A model generated the notes under the pieces. That model worked only from the letters and a program-made list of their open reading frames with translations. It ran no database searches and was not told where the DNA came from. Below, piece by piece: positions 56,006-64,000 of a stretch of 64,000 bases of DNA (position 1 is the stretch's first letter; each line of letters begins with the position of its first letter). The position numbers and the translations under genes were made by a program. The DNA comes from an uncultured Desulfobacter sp. (lineage in GTDB: Bacteria > Desulfobacterota > Desulfobacteria > Desulfobacterales > Desulfobacteraceae). Location of the stretch: the NCBI RefSeq assembly GCF_963666675.1, contig NZ_OY762929.1:1674001-1738000 (forward strand). The letters run 5' to 3'.

Positions 56006-56257
56006 TTATCTTCCTCCCTTCCCAGCAGGTTGTTTTGCAAACCGTGCTGCAGCGTTCAAGGTGAAGCCCATATCGAGATGCTCTTTAATTTTTTTGATCA
56101 GATCAATTTGAGCAGAAGTGTAATATCGATAGGCCCGTTCCCCACAGACAACTCTTTGGATGCCTGTGAGCACCTTGGTTTCTTCCCAGTATCTGAGCTG
56201 TTTGGCAGATACCTTTGTTAATTTGACTGTGTCGCCAATGCTGTAACTATTTTTCAT
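56006..56257 (-). CDS. MerR-family helix-turn-helix regulator, short form
   Basis: 83 residues. YSIGDTVKLTKVSAKQLRYWEETKVL and YRYYTSAQIDLIKKIKEHLDMG match the winged helix of MerR proteins. No C-terminal effector domain. Probably the element's own regulator of the replication block. A GGAGGAAAA site precedes the ATG. Confidence 0.88.
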   Translation of the reverse strand: MKNSYSIGDTVKLTKVSAKQLRYWEETKVLTGIQRVVCGERAYRYYTSAQIDLIKKIKEHLDMGFTLNAAARFAKQPAGKGGR

Positions 56258-56385
56258 TTTTTTCCTCCTAAGATTTCATTGGGATTAAATTCCCATTCTA
56301 TCTATAGGGAGGTTAGTTAAATACGGGAGTGGTAGACCGTTGGAGGGAGTGGTAATAAGGATAAGGAGAGATTCGGGGTTATAGG

Positions 56386-56523
56386 TTAATCTTCTTCGTC
56401 TGCTTCACATTCGGCCTCAAGGCGGCGACGTTCGCGACGGCGTTCAAGCTCCTCTTCCGCCATTTCTTCACTCATAGCCCCGGCTAACGCAATGTCATCC
56501 CAATCCGGGAAAAAATCACACAT
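56386..56523 (-). CDS. small acidic protein, 45 residues
   Basis: Start ATG at 56523 with AAGGAGG upstream; MCDFFPDWDDIALAGAMSEE followed by a strongly charged helix ERRRERRRLEAE. It overlaps the upstream gene by eight bases. Function unknown. Confidence 0.65.
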   Translation of the reverse strand: MCDFFPDWDDIALAGAMSEEMAEEELERRRERRRLEAECEADEED

Positions 56524-56920
56524 GTTTGCCTCCTTCATTAAAAATATTGCCAGAATAACTGCTGGTTGTGCTCGGTTGATCTTCAGTCGAAAGAAACACC
56601 GCATTGTCAGGGAGCATTTCACGGAAACGGTCCGGGATAGAGCCCTGGCTCCAGAGATTATTCGTTTTTATGATACGGCCATCGAAAAACTGGATGATAA
56701 ACTGCCTACCGCCAAAGCCTTTGGGGTAAGTGTCCGTTACTGCTGATATCATATAATGATTGCCGTCTACGACTACTCTCCTGTCGGTCAGGTCTTCATA
56801 ATATTCTGTTTTGAGGAGCCAGAACGAGCATTCGAAGCAATTTCTTTCCAGATAAACATCAGGGTTAAGATTCTTGATGTAAGTTTTGCCACAGCACTGG
56901 CAGGCGTATGTTTTGACCAT
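56516..56920 (-). CDS. zinc-finger-like hypothetical protein
   Basis: 134 residues. MVKTYACQCCGKTYIKN has a CxxC, and a second pair (NCFEC) follows at about 28-31, suggesting a zinc ribbon. The rest includes GRQFIIQFFDGRIIKTNNLWSQG, a beta-rich domain. Function unknown. Start has AAAGGAG upstream. Confidence 0.75.
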   Translation of the reverse strand: MVKTYACQCCGKTYIKNLNPDVYLERNCFECSFWLLKTEYYEDLTDRRVVVDGNHYMISAVTDTYPKGFGGRQFIIQFFDGRIIKTNNLWSQGSIPDRFREMLPDNAVFLSTEDQPSTTSSYSGNIFNEGGKHV

Positions 56921-56922
56921 TT

Positions 56923-57099
56923 TTATTTGCTCCTTTTATTCAATCCATAGATGGTTTCAAGATTTTTCCTGCACCGTTCACAAATCCCGTGGCTGATCAT
57001 GACTCCATTTTGAGACAGGGTCAGGCTGTTCTTTGTTTCGGGGCACTCTTTTTCAGAAATCAAGCAGTTGCACCAGGCGCATACTGTTCGGAATTTCAT
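56923..57099 (-). CDS. small zinc-binding protein
   Basis: 58 residues from the ATG at 57099, with GGAGG in the preceding bases. CAWCNCLIS and CERCRKN give four cysteines in two pairs. Function unknown; part of the minus-strand block. Confidence 0.65.
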   Translation of the reverse strand: MKFRTVCAWCNCLISEKECPETKNSLTLSQNGVMISHGICERCRKNLETIYGLNKRSK

Positions 57100-57139
57100 T
57101 TTATTTTCCTCCATTGTTATTCACGTCAGATAATTGAAT

Positions 57140-58093
57140 TCAGGACTTAACCAGGGAGAGGATTTGTCCCCCGGCTTTCTCGTATTTATATACGTCGGCA
57201 GTTGCCAGGCCTTCGACCTTGGCTGAAGCCGTGAAGGCGTTAATGATATGAAAAAGGGTGTTTCCCGGCTCCTGCTCAAAGGACTTCTTTACAATGTCAG
57301 CTTCATTTTGTGAGAGCCCGAAACGCCTGCTGAAAACATCAATTGAACCGAAGGGATCATCGACATGCGATTGGCAGGACAGCTTGAAATCTTCCTGATT
57401 GCGGGAAGAGCCTTCGATAACTGCGGACAAGGCCTCGGGGAAGTTGTCCAGCCCCCGGCTGCTGATATGCTTGAACCTGGCGGTCTTTGCTCTGGCAACG
57501 GAAATCAACCCGTTGGTGCAGACCAGTCGATAAAAGAAGGATTCGATGCTGAAGGCGATTAAGCCAACTTCACTGTTGCTAAAGGCAATGCCGGGTACCA
57601 CTTCATCAAAGAACCCATTGCCGGAATTAACACCAAATGCCTTTTCAAACTCCGGTATCTTCAACAGGAACATGCCGTGATCAAGGGAATACTGAACTTT
57701 CAGGTTGTGATTAAAGCCCTGTTCAATGAGTTGTGCCAGGATCTCCATGTTGTCGAGAGGTTTATAACGTTCGGTAAATACGGCGCGAAGGGTTGAGCCA
57801 TTAAATCTGCAAAAGAATGTATCCCGGCGCTGGCGCTCCTGTTCAATCCAGAAATTCAGATTACGGGCCTGCAAATCTGCCGGACAGCGGGACAGGTACG
57901 AATAAGGCACCCGGAGACGGTTGGAAAGAAGGCGCTGGGCCGTGGGAGCCACATCCACCTGCTTGCCTGAAATCCACATCTGTTTGAGGCTGTCAAATTC
58001 CATTTCATGAACGGGCATAACTTCATCAAAATGATTGATGGAATCCTGGTGAACTGCGTTGATTACGTTTTCAAGAGTTGTAGTGTTCGTCAT
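57140..58093 (-). CDS. DUF932 (phage/plasmid-type) protein
   Basis: 317 residues from the ATG at 58093, with AAGGAGA upstream; a longer frame would cover a homopolymer and is rejected. FDSLKQMWISGKQVDVAPTA, then LRVPYSYLSRCPADLQ, FNGSTLRAVFTERYKPLDN and a C-terminal helical region fit DUF932, common on plasmids and phages. Function unknown, possibly linked to recombination. A 16-G tract lies in its leader. Confidence 0.9.
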   Translation of the reverse strand: MTNTTTLENVINAVHQDSINHFDEVMPVHEMEFDSLKQMWISGKQVDVAPTAQRLLSNRLRVPYSYLSRCPADLQARNLNFWIEQERQRRDTFFCRFNGSTLRAVFTERYKPLDNMEILAQLIEQGFNHNLKVQYSLDHGMFLLKIPEFEKAFGVNSGNGFFDEVVPGIAFSNSEVGLIAFSIESFFYRLVCTNGLISVARAKTARFKHISSRGLDNFPEALSAVIEGSSRNQEDFKLSCQSHVDDPFGSIDVFSRRFGLSQNEADIVKKSFEQEPGNTLFHIINAFTASAKVEGLATADVYKYEKAGGQILSLVKS

Positions 58094-58117
58094 GGTAAAT
58101 CTCCTTTGTTGATTAAG

Positions 58118-58143
58118 TTTTTTTTTTGGGGGGGGGGGGGGGG
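58118..58143. repeat. T10G16 homopolymer tract
   Basis: Ten T (58118-58127) then sixteen G (58128-58143). On the minus strand this is a C16A10 leader, 24 bases upstream of the DUF932 start. Assembly error or slippage-prone site. Confidence 0.9.
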
Positions 58144-58145
58144 AA

Positions 58146-58334
58146 TTAATACCCGCACTGTGAACATATGATAACGGGCTCTTTGCCGTTTCTAATCGTG
58201 ATATCGGAGCCAAGAAAATGGCCGAAGGTTACGTGATGACCGCACGATAAGCGGTATTTTTTCCCTTTCAGACCACGGATGATCTTTTTCAGTTCTTCCA
58301 CGTCTTGATACTCTTCTTTCTGCTTTTTGGTCAT
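58146..58334 (-). CDS. small zinc-binding hypothetical protein
   Basis: 62 residues from the ATG at 58334, with GGAGG upstream. EELKKIIRGLKGKKYRLSCGHHVTF and ICSQCGY C-terminus; the C-GHH and CxxC suggest a zinc site. It lies after a terminator-like hairpin. Confidence 0.7.
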   Translation of the reverse strand: MTKKQKEEYQDVEELKKIIRGLKGKKYRLSCGHHVTFGHFLGSDITIRNGKEPVIICSQCGY

Positions 58335-58346
58335 GGTGTCCTCCAA

Positions 58347-58384
58347 TAAAAAAGGCCACCCAAAACCCATGTTCTGGATGGCCT
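58347..58384 (-). terminator. rho-independent-like hairpin between small genes
   Basis: ggccatcc / gggtggcc stem on the minus strand followed by TTTTTT, just before the RBS of the next gene. As the genes are co-directional it may attenuate or be read through. Confidence 0.55.
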
Positions 58385-58403
58385 TGTAATTGTCGTTAAT
58401 GTT

Positions 58404-58778
58404 TCAGGAATAAATGACGTTGCAGCAGTCCATGCTGATCTCCCAGGGACCTATTTTATCGCTGGAAGAAAAGCCGGTGTTGAACCAAAGCCCCCCATTA
58501 AAAACCTGGGGATGGTGGCGCTGGTCAAAGTCGATGAACAAATTGGCGATGTACTGCCACATACCCCGACCCACTACCGGATATCCCTCCAGACGTTCGA
58601 TCCGATCCCAATCAGGGAACAGCATCTTATACAAGCCGATAAGTACTGCCTCCTGGTGTTCAGCCTGTTCAAATATTACCTGAAGGCGATGCTCAAGCTT
58701 CTTTCGGCTGGTGATGCCCTGGGCTGCCAGATGCCTTTGACACTGTTTTTCAATCAATTTCGTTGCTGTTGCTTTCAT
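58404..58778 (-). CDS. hypothetical protein, 124 residues
   Basis: Start ATG at 58778 (AAGAAGG upstream). Helical N-terminus (ATKLIEKQCQRHLAAQGITS) then DWDRIERLEGYPVVGRGMW and HPQVFNGGLWFNTGF. Not recognised. Part of the block. Confidence 0.7.
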   Translation of the reverse strand: MKATATKLIEKQCQRHLAAQGITSRKKLEHRLQVIFEQAEHQEAVLIGLYKMLFPDWDRIERLEGYPVVGRGMWQYIANLFIDFDQRHHPQVFNGGLWFNTGFSSSDKIGPWEISMDCCNVIYS

Positions 58779-58803
58779 TAGAACCTTCTTGATTTTGGGC
58801 ATA

Positions 58804-58838
58804 AAAAAACCTTCTCTGGAAACGCCCAGGAAGGCCTC
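58804..58838 (-). terminator. terminator-like hairpin upstream of the 124-residue gene
   Basis: ccttcctgg/ccagagaagg stem with a one-base bulge, followed by TTTTTTT on the minus strand. Confidence 0.5.
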
Positions 58839-58869
58839 AAATGCTTGGTTTACGGGTTGTTTAGTCAGC

Positions 58870-59217
58870 TTAAATGATATGTTCTCGCAGTCGTTTTATG
58901 GCGTTAAAAGGGGCTAAATCTTCGCGTCCGATGGTTTCTTTAACCCGATGCTCTTCCACAAAGATTTCGCCTGTTTTATCTGGACCTTCGAACACTTCCA
59001 GGCCGATGTATCCCAGCCGGGTATTGGTTGATAGAACAAGCGTTTCAGGCCCTTCGCGGTAAACGTATAGGTCATCATCATATCCAACCGTCAGTTTGTG
59101 CGTGTGCTGGCCGGAACGGTCCCGAAAAGTGATTTCAAGGCAGGGATTAAAACGGTTTGCCTGAATCATATCCTGGGTGCTTTCTTTACTGATGCTGTAA
59201 TTTTGGATTCTGCGCAT
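58870..59217 (-). CDS. hypothetical protein, 115 residues
   Basis: Start ATG at 59217, AAAGGAG upstream. ITFRDRSGQHTHKLTVGYDDD and IGLEVFEGPDKTGEIFVEEH suggest a beta-sandwich. Not recognised. It overlaps the upstream small Cys gene by 32 bases. Confidence 0.7.
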   Translation of the reverse strand: MRRIQNYSISKESTQDMIQANRFNPCLEITFRDRSGQHTHKLTVGYDDDLYVYREGPETLVLSTNTRLGYIGLEVFEGPDKTGEIFVEEHRVKETIGREDLAPFNAIKRLREHII

Positions 59218-59425
59218 GGTAGGCTCCTTTCTTGTTAAATGGACAAGTGGAACATCGGGATTTATCACGGCAGGCTGAACAGACCTTGGCAGGGTCCAGG
59301 GTGGTGCCAAGATAATCAAGAACTTCACCCAGCGCCTTGGTCATGGGCATCTGCATTGCCCAGGCAATCCGCCGCAACGAGGCACTATGTTCAGGGCTTA
59401 ATTCTGGGGTGTATGCCATTTTCAA
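59186..59425 (-). CDS. small Cys-rich protein
   Basis: 79 residues (start ATG at 59425, or 59419). LRRIAWAMQMPMTKALGEVLDYL then KVCSACRDKSRCSTCPFNKK with four cysteines. A probable zinc or iron-sulfur site. Function unknown. Confidence 0.7.
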   Translation of the reverse strand: MKMAYTPELSPEHSASLRRIAWAMQMPMTKALGEVLDYLGTTLDPAKVCSACRDKSRCSTCPFNKKGAYHAQNPKLQHQ

Positions 59426-59775
59426 TGCCCTCCATCGCGCGGGGCAAAACTAACTTCCCCACTTTGCCGGATCAATTCAACGTCTTTGGCTGGTCTCGGC
59501 TCCCAGAGGACATCGTATTCGACCTGGAACATGCCCAGGATATTGATTGCCTTCAATTCGTTGATGCTAAAGCAACCCCATTCGGCCATCTGAAAATCAC
59601 CGTTCAAAATGGCGTATCCAAATGCCAAATCTTGCTTGTCAAATTCGCTCATGAACCAGTGGGAATCACCGATAAAGAAATGAGCATGGATGACCTTGTC
59701 CTGGGTGCTGATATGCTCTGTGGAGTAAAGGTCAGGTACTTTTGCCAATTGTACTGCTGTGGGTTCATTGATCAT
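59422..59775 (-). CDS. DUF2958-domain protein
   Basis: 117 residues. VIHAHFFIGDSHWFMSEFDK, then DLAFGYAILNGDFQMAEWGCFSINEL and VEYDVLWEPRPA match the DUF2958 pattern found on mobile elements. It overlaps the next gene by four bases. Confidence 0.85.
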   Translation of the reverse strand: MINEPTAVQLAKVPDLYSTEHISTQDKVIHAHFFIGDSHWFMSEFDKQDLAFGYAILNGDFQMAEWGCFSINELKAINILGMFQVEYDVLWEPRPAKDVELIRQSGEVSFAPRDGGH

Positions 59776-59814
59776 AATAGGTATCCTTTATTATTGTGGC
59801 TGGATTTTCAGCCG

Positions 59815-60642
59815 TTACCATTTGCTACACGCTTGCTGATAACCACAATCAGCACACAACCAGCTTGACTGCGGTATAAATACACCGGCATCAATGGCGT
59901 CCAGAACCCCGTTAGCGATCCTGGCGAACCGTTTTCTGTCGTCAGAGGTTCTGGATGTGTAAACATGCTCAAGTTTTGGGGTTTTCAGCTTTCTGAAGAC
60001 ATCAAATCGGCAGGTAACTGGAGCGGTGGGGAACACCAGTTTATTTGCAGCCAGAAGATAGGCATAGGATGTCATCTGATGATTTTCATCGGCAGTTTTC
60101 TGGGCCATTGCCCTTGCTGCGGTTTTGTTATCAACAACTATCAAATTTCCCTGCTTGTCTTTGAAAATGACATCAATAACACCGGCCAGCTTATAGTCGG
60201 TAGGCTGTCCATCTTCTCTGTACAAAGTGGCCGTAAGAGGCACTTCAACCTCCACCACGACCAAGTCAGAATCAACGTCATTCTCATAGATCAATCCCAA
60301 CATAGCTTCTCCCATGGCAAAGGCTGTCTCCATGTCCTTGAGATCCTTTTTATAGATCACCGGCACTGTCTGCTGTTCCAGATTAAGTTCCAAATGGATG
60401 CGGAACTCTTCTACCAGCTCATCCAGTGTAATGATTTGGTTGTTTTTCAATCCTCGGTAATGCCTCTCAATGGCGGCATGAATGGCTGAACCAAATATGG
60501 GGGCGATGCTGACCCTTTCGTAAGGTTTATTCTCCAGATACTGAAATCGATACTTCAAGGAACAGTTCATGTAGGTGAACACCTGGCTGTAACTGATATA
60601 AAGCTCCTGGCTGAATTCCCGCGCACTTTGAAGTATGGTCAT
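59815..60642 (-). CDS. RecB-like PD-(D/E)XK nuclease
   Basis: 275 residues. YISYSQVFTYMNCSLKYRFQY, GSAIHAAIERHY, then the catalytic stretch LAGVIDVIFKDKQGNLIVVDNKTA with the Asp and Asp-x-Lys pair, and a C-terminal CADCGYQQAC cysteine cluster, as in Cas4/AddB-like iron-sulfur nucleases. No cas genes are near. It lies next to the Rad52-like gene, so it probably processes ends for annealing recombination. Confidence 0.9.
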   Translation of the reverse strand: MTILQSAREFSQELYISYSQVFTYMNCSLKYRFQYLENKPYERVSIAPIFGSAIHAAIERHYRGLKNNQIITLDELVEEFRIHLELNLEQQTVPVIYKKDLKDMETAFAMGEAMLGLIYENDVDSDLVVVEVEVPLTATLYREDGQPTDYKLAGVIDVIFKDKQGNLIVVDNKTAARAMAQKTADENHQMTSYAYLLAANKLVFPTAPVTCRFDVFRKLKTPKLEHVYTSRTSDDRKRFARIANGVLDAIDAGVFIPQSSWLCADCGYQQACSKW

Positions 60643-60702
60643 GACAATCTCCTTTCCATGTCAGATAAAATTACAAACTGACATGCTGGTTATTTTGTAT
60701 GG

Positions 60703-61473
60703 TTATGATGCGCGCAGATGCTCGATGACAGTGGATGCGTCATTTTTGGACAGATACTGGGCTGTGGTGCCGAACATCGAAATACACTGCTGGTCTAAGT
60801 CAGCCTTGTTCCTGCCCATTTTGTCATTGAGCTGCATGATGTATTTGTACTGTTTGCCTGACAGACGGTTGCCATTGTTTGATGAATGGCCCCCTGATCC
60901 ATTGCCACTATTAAAGTCCTGGCCGTTACCAGAACCGTTCCCGTTGTTGTACCCCTGACCATTACCAGGGGCATTGCCGTTATTTCGGGATTGGCCATTG
61001 CCGGAATTATTCCCGTTGTAAAGATGCAGGCCGATCCCAAGCATGGTGGCACATTTCTTCAGTGCATCAGTTGTGGCCGCCTTGAAATCATCAGCCAGAG
61101 AGACCATTTCGCCTGATTGCCGACTCCTGGTGATCCTGCTGGAACCGAACTGGCATTTGACAATACCGCCCGCTTCCAGTTGGCCCAGTACAAGCACCTC
61201 ATCTGTTTCATTGATGACGTCGTTTCTTGCCACAGTGAATGACCACCGGGCATCAAACGCCTCATTGAGGCGCTGGATTACGGCATGGCCTTCCACATAT
61301 GCCAACATTTTACCGAAGTTGCCTTCCCTTTGTTTGATCTGGTCCTGGGTAAACGGTTTTTCCAAGATGTCTCTGTTCATGGTGTTGCTCCTTTCCCTGG
61401 TTGGGGTTGAATTGACTTTGTCTTCAGGCGGTAAAAACTGTTTCATGGTTTGGGTTTCTGAGATGTGTTGCAT
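60703..61473 (-). CDS. Rad52/22-like single-strand annealing protein
   Basis: 256 residues if started at 61473 (GGAGAT RBS); an alternative ATG at 61380 with AAAGGAG gives 225 residues and begins at the conserved part, MNRDILEKPFTQDQIKQREG. Rad52-like core: LAYVEGHAVIQRLNEAFDARWSF, then SGEMVSLADDFKAATTDALKKCA. A Gly/Asn repeat linker (residues about 170-200) leads to a C-terminal RLSGKQYKYIMQLND helix-rich module. Anneals single-stranded DNA; pairs with the adjacent nuclease. Confidence 0.9.
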   Translation of the reverse strand: MQHISETQTMKQFLPPEDKVNSTPTRERSNTMNRDILEKPFTQDQIKQREGNFGKMLAYVEGHAVIQRLNEAFDARWSFTVARNDVINETDEVLVLGQLEAGGIVKCQFGSSRITRSRQSGEMVSLADDFKAATTDALKKCATMLGIGLHLYNGNNSGNGQSRNNGNAPGNGQGYNNGNGSGNGQDFNSGNGSGGHSSNNGNRLSGKQYKYIMQLNDKMGRNKADLDQQCISMFGTTAQYLSKNDASTVIEHLRAS

Positions 61474-61504
61474 GTGATCTCCTTTTTAATATTGATGTTG
61501 TGGT

Positions 61505-61747
61505 TTACAGCCCCATGCCCGTCGGAATGATGCCGTTAAAGCAGTGGTCCTTTGCGCAACAATCACCCTTGCCACAGAGAAAGCACCGGCCCGTTATGGC
61601 CTCAAACTGCTTTTTTATGATCCACTCACGATGACCGCAGGTGCAGACGAAGAAGTGCGCTTGATTCACGATTGATCTCCTGGTTGCCGTCATGAATTTT
61701 TGGCAGCGTGGACATGGGGTTTTGAATTCTTGGTTGAAAGGGTTCAT
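61505..61747 (-). CDS. zinc-ribbon hypothetical protein, 80 residues
   Basis: CPRCQKFMTATRR, FVCTCGHREWI, then CFLCGKGDCCAKDHC give three cysteine clusters. The first gene of the minus-strand block. Function unknown. Confidence 0.7.
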   Translation of the reverse strand: MNPFNQEFKTPCPRCQKFMTATRRSIVNQAHFFVCTCGHREWIIKKQFEAITGRCFLCGKGDCCAKDHCFNGIIPTGMGL

Positions 61748-62430
61748 AAAAATCTCCTTTGCTTCGGGTTAAAATACGAAAGGGCCTGCCCGGCATTGAC
61801 AAGCCCTTGTTGATGTTCTTGGCTGGTTGGTTTTTCCCCGTTTGATTGCAGGGACAGGGGGAGGGGGGATGGTATGCTGTGGGTTTAAGGGTTTAGGTGA
61901 GGTGCTTGGGTGGGGTGGTACTGGTGGATAATGCAATGATCCGGTGAAGGGATGGATCGCTTATGGATACTGCTCCCCCCCCTATAATATTTCAAATCAA
62001 GAACGAAGATACGTCAAAATATTGCCTACCACCCGTACACACTCACTGGGTTGGGAATGACAAAATGACCATTATGGAAGATATTTGACCCATTCTCTGA
62101 TTTCCATTAGCTGGAAAGGGTCCCTGAAAATATGGCGGGCGGTAAAAGGAAAGGTTGACCATGATATATCCATTTTTACCAGGAGAGATAGACTGATTCG
62201 GAAGTGAGGGTGGGGCATTGGAAGGGTTGATTACCAAATAAGCGAACGATCAATTATGTGTGAAACTCATTACTAAATTCCTCAATATTTGAATAATTAA
62301 CTTTTTTAAATACAAAATAAGATAAATTTCTTGACTGAAAAACCAATATCTGGTTGACATATACATTTATATTAAAAATTTGTTTAAAAAGTTTAATTTT
62401 TGTTATTAGCCAAAATGGTTGCTGATCCAA
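61748..62430. other. intergenic region between minus-strand block and PAS sensor gene
   Basis: About 680 bases. It must contain the promoter of the minus-strand block; no clear -35/-10 pair is certain. A weak hairpin (agggc/gccct, 61781-61807) lies in the leader. A purine-rich stretch near 61855-62000 has low complexity. No copy of the tRNA-Leu end was seen here, so no right attachment site is assigned. Confidence 0.4.
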
Positions 62431-64000
62431 ATGATATATGAAAATAGCATTTTCGAAGAAGATATTGATAAACAGTTAATTCTTCTTGTATTAGATAAAA
62501 ATTTAAAAATTGTGAAATTTAATTCGCTTTTTTTGAAAACCGTTGGTCTGACAGATGGCTTGCAGAATAGAAGCATAAATGAATTTATCGATTGGGAAAA
62601 GACGTATACAAACAAACTAAAAAGTCGAACTCCTATTAATAACTTAAAAATCATCTTAGATAACAAGTTAAAATATGAAAAAGAATTTTTTTGTTATTTA
62701 AAAAATTTAGAGATTAACAATTCCTATCCAGTTAAATTTAATTATTCTTATGACGAGAACAGCAAGGCGTTTTTTTTGTTTGGTGTTAAAAACAATGAAA
62801 TCCAAACGATTGTAAATGAATTATATTGTCATCTTCCATTTTCAACTTTTGCATTTGATGACGATGAAAAAGTAGTCTACCTCAATGATGATCTAAGTGC
62901 CTTCGGGCTTAAAAATCGTGAGAATTATCTAAACTGTTCTATTTCAAAAATACTGAGTCAAAAATCACACACCATCGTACAAAATCAATTTGAAGAGCGG
63001 AATAAATCTGGAAACGACCATAAAAACAATGACCTGCAACCAGTTCAGATTGAAATTAAAGATGAAGAAGGAAACTACCATTACACTGAAGCATACTTGA
63101 GAACGTACTTAATTGAAAATAAAAGAGTCGTTTCAGGTTTCTTGAGATGCAACCAATCCCAAAAACAAGCTATTAAAAAAGCATTCCATGTTTTTGATGA
63201 AACGCCACATCCAATATATAGATATTCCTATAATGCACTGGCAAAAAACAAAAGGGACAAATTTCTATTTTCTTATGTAAATAGGGCCTTTGAAGAGGTT
63301 ATTGGATACAAAAACGAAGAAATCATTGGGAAGTCTTTATTCACTATTTTTTTAGATAAGAATTTTGATGAAATATACGAGAAAGTATATAGGAGATATA
63401 AATTAGAACCAATTGAAACTTCATACAGTTACTACATTAAAAAAAAGAATGGCAACAAGCTCCATACAGTCATTCATGCCGTTCCTTTTGTTTTTCATGG
63501 AGAAAATCCTTTATTCATACAAGGCGCGTTGCACGATTTAACAAAAGAAGATAAGTATCGAGAAAAACTGGAAAATGCAAATCAAAATCTTGATCTTATG
63601 GTTTCAGGAGTCCAGTTTTCTAACGATAGTGATAGTATCGATACCTTCATAAGAGAAATGTTTGATACAATGATAGCCGTATTCGAAGAGAATTGGGGGG
63701 TTTTGTATGGTATTGAGGATAGTGAAAATGAGACAAAGATTATTCCGATCATGTCACATAATTGCGTTGAATCGGAAATGACATTACCTAAAAAAAATTA
63801 TGACACATTTAAACAACTACTGAGTAAATGCAATAATAAATTAGATGATGTTCAAGATATCGAAATTAAAAAAATCATTCTTGAGAACATAGGGTGGGAC
63901 TGTGCGAATATGGAATCAAATGGGATTGATATTTATGCGATAAGCTTCAGTTCTTTTGATACTCCAGAATTCTTGTTTGTTTATTTCAGCTTTTCTGAAT
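62431..64000 (+). CDS. PAS-domain sensor protein, 3' end beyond window
   Basis: 523 codons open to the window edge from the ATG at 62431; no strong RBS visible. A PAS unit about 270-380 reads SYVNRAFEEVIGYKNEEIIG, then SYSYYIKKKNGNKLHTVIHA, the typical PAS/PAC pattern; earlier about 140-260 is a second, degenerate PAS. After that a coiled segment leads to a GAF-like region (about 400-520). A kinase or cyclase output would lie outside the window. Divergent from the minus-strand block. Confidence 0.85.
   Translation, partial: MIYENSIFEEDIDKQLILLVLDKNLKIVKFNSLFLKTVGLTDGLQNRSINEFIDWEKTYTNKLKSRTPINNLKIILDNKLKYEKEFFCYLKNLEINNSYPVKFNYSYDENSKAFFLFGVKNNEIQTIVNELYCHLPFSTFAFDDDEKVVYLNDDLSAFGLKNRENYLNCSISKILSQKSHTIVQNQFEERNKSGNDHKNNDLQPVQIEIKDEEGNYHYTEAYLRTYLIENKRVVSGFLRCNQSQKQAIKKAFHVFDETPHPIYRYSYNALAKNKRDKFLFSYVNRAFEEVIGYKNEEIIGKSLFTIFLDKNFDEIYEKVYRRYKLEPIETSYSYYIKKKNGNKLHTVIHAVPFVFHGENPLFIQGALHDLTKEDKYREKLENANQNLDLMVSGVQFSNDSDSIDTFIREMFDTMIAVFEENWGVLYGIEDSENETKIIPIMSHNCVESEMTLPKKNYDTFKQLLSKCNNKLDDVQDIEIKKIILENIGWDCANMESNGIDIYAISFSSFDTPEFLFVYFSFSE

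Noticed and set aside
59815..60642. Cas4 of a CRISPR system
   Set aside because: RecB-like nuclease with Cys cluster resembles Cas4, but no cas genes or repeat array occur in the window.
61700..62430. Right attachment site (copy of tRNA-Leu end)
   Set aside because: No match to the tRNA 3' end was found on reading both strands, so none is assigned.

Overview
The window reads as a piece of chromosome from a sulfate-reducing Desulfobacterota bacterium, most like Desulfobacteraceae. This is inferred from protein flavour (FmdE-type protein, large dCache chemoreceptor, a ydbH-ynbE-ydbL cluster) and moderate GC in the core. It falls into two parts joined at a tRNA-Leu gene: a core segment (about 1-15.9 kb) and a mobile or accessory segment (about 15.9 to at least 61.8 kb).

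Core part. A dynamin-like gene at the left edge is split by an ISKra4-family insertion sequence. Then come a YpsA-like molybdenum-carrier protein, a rhomboid protease carrying a DnaJ-like C-terminal domain, and the three-gene envelope lipid-transport cluster ydbH-ynbE-ydbL, all on the plus strand. On the minus strand follow a small unknown protein, a methyl-accepting chemotaxis protein, a 1008-residue membrane protein of unknown function and an FmdE-like protein.

Accessory part. A tyrosine integrase sits 3' of tRNA-Leu(TAA), followed by a small helix-turn-helix protein and a ParB-DNA methyltransferase fusion split by an IS66 element. A distinctly AT-rich cargo follows. First is a sigma factor / zinc-finger anti-sigma / TPR-CHAT protease operon, whose anti-sigma gene is split by a second copy of the same ISKra4 element. 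Then come an IHF-like protein, small decayed genes, a WD40-caspase operon with two partner genes, and a NACHT ATPase gene split by two IS3-type elements. An IS256 element and a DUF4062 / glycosyltransferase pair complete the cargo. A compact minus-strand module from 61.7 to 53.5 kb carries a zinc ribbon protein, a Rad52-like annealing protein, a RecB-like nuclease, DUF2958, DUF932, MerR and small Cys-rich proteins, and an NrS-1/D5-type primase-helicase. It looks like the replication and recombination block of the integrated element. A PAS-domain sensor runs off the right end.

How it fits together. The most plausible reading is one integrative element inserted beside tRNA-Leu, carrying several conflict or defence-like cargos: CHAT protease, caspase, NACHT and DUF4062. 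These have been heavily bombarded by insertion sequences. Four genes (dynamin-like, ParB-methyltransferase, anti-sigma, NACHT) can be restored wholly or partly in frame by removing insertion sequences. Three small genes (GFA-like, YheU-like, a DUF488-like one) are decayed by point mutations. A remnant of a second primase gene with the same GAACA-repeat tail marks an older element boundary near 33 kb. Identities come from reading motifs, not from database searches.
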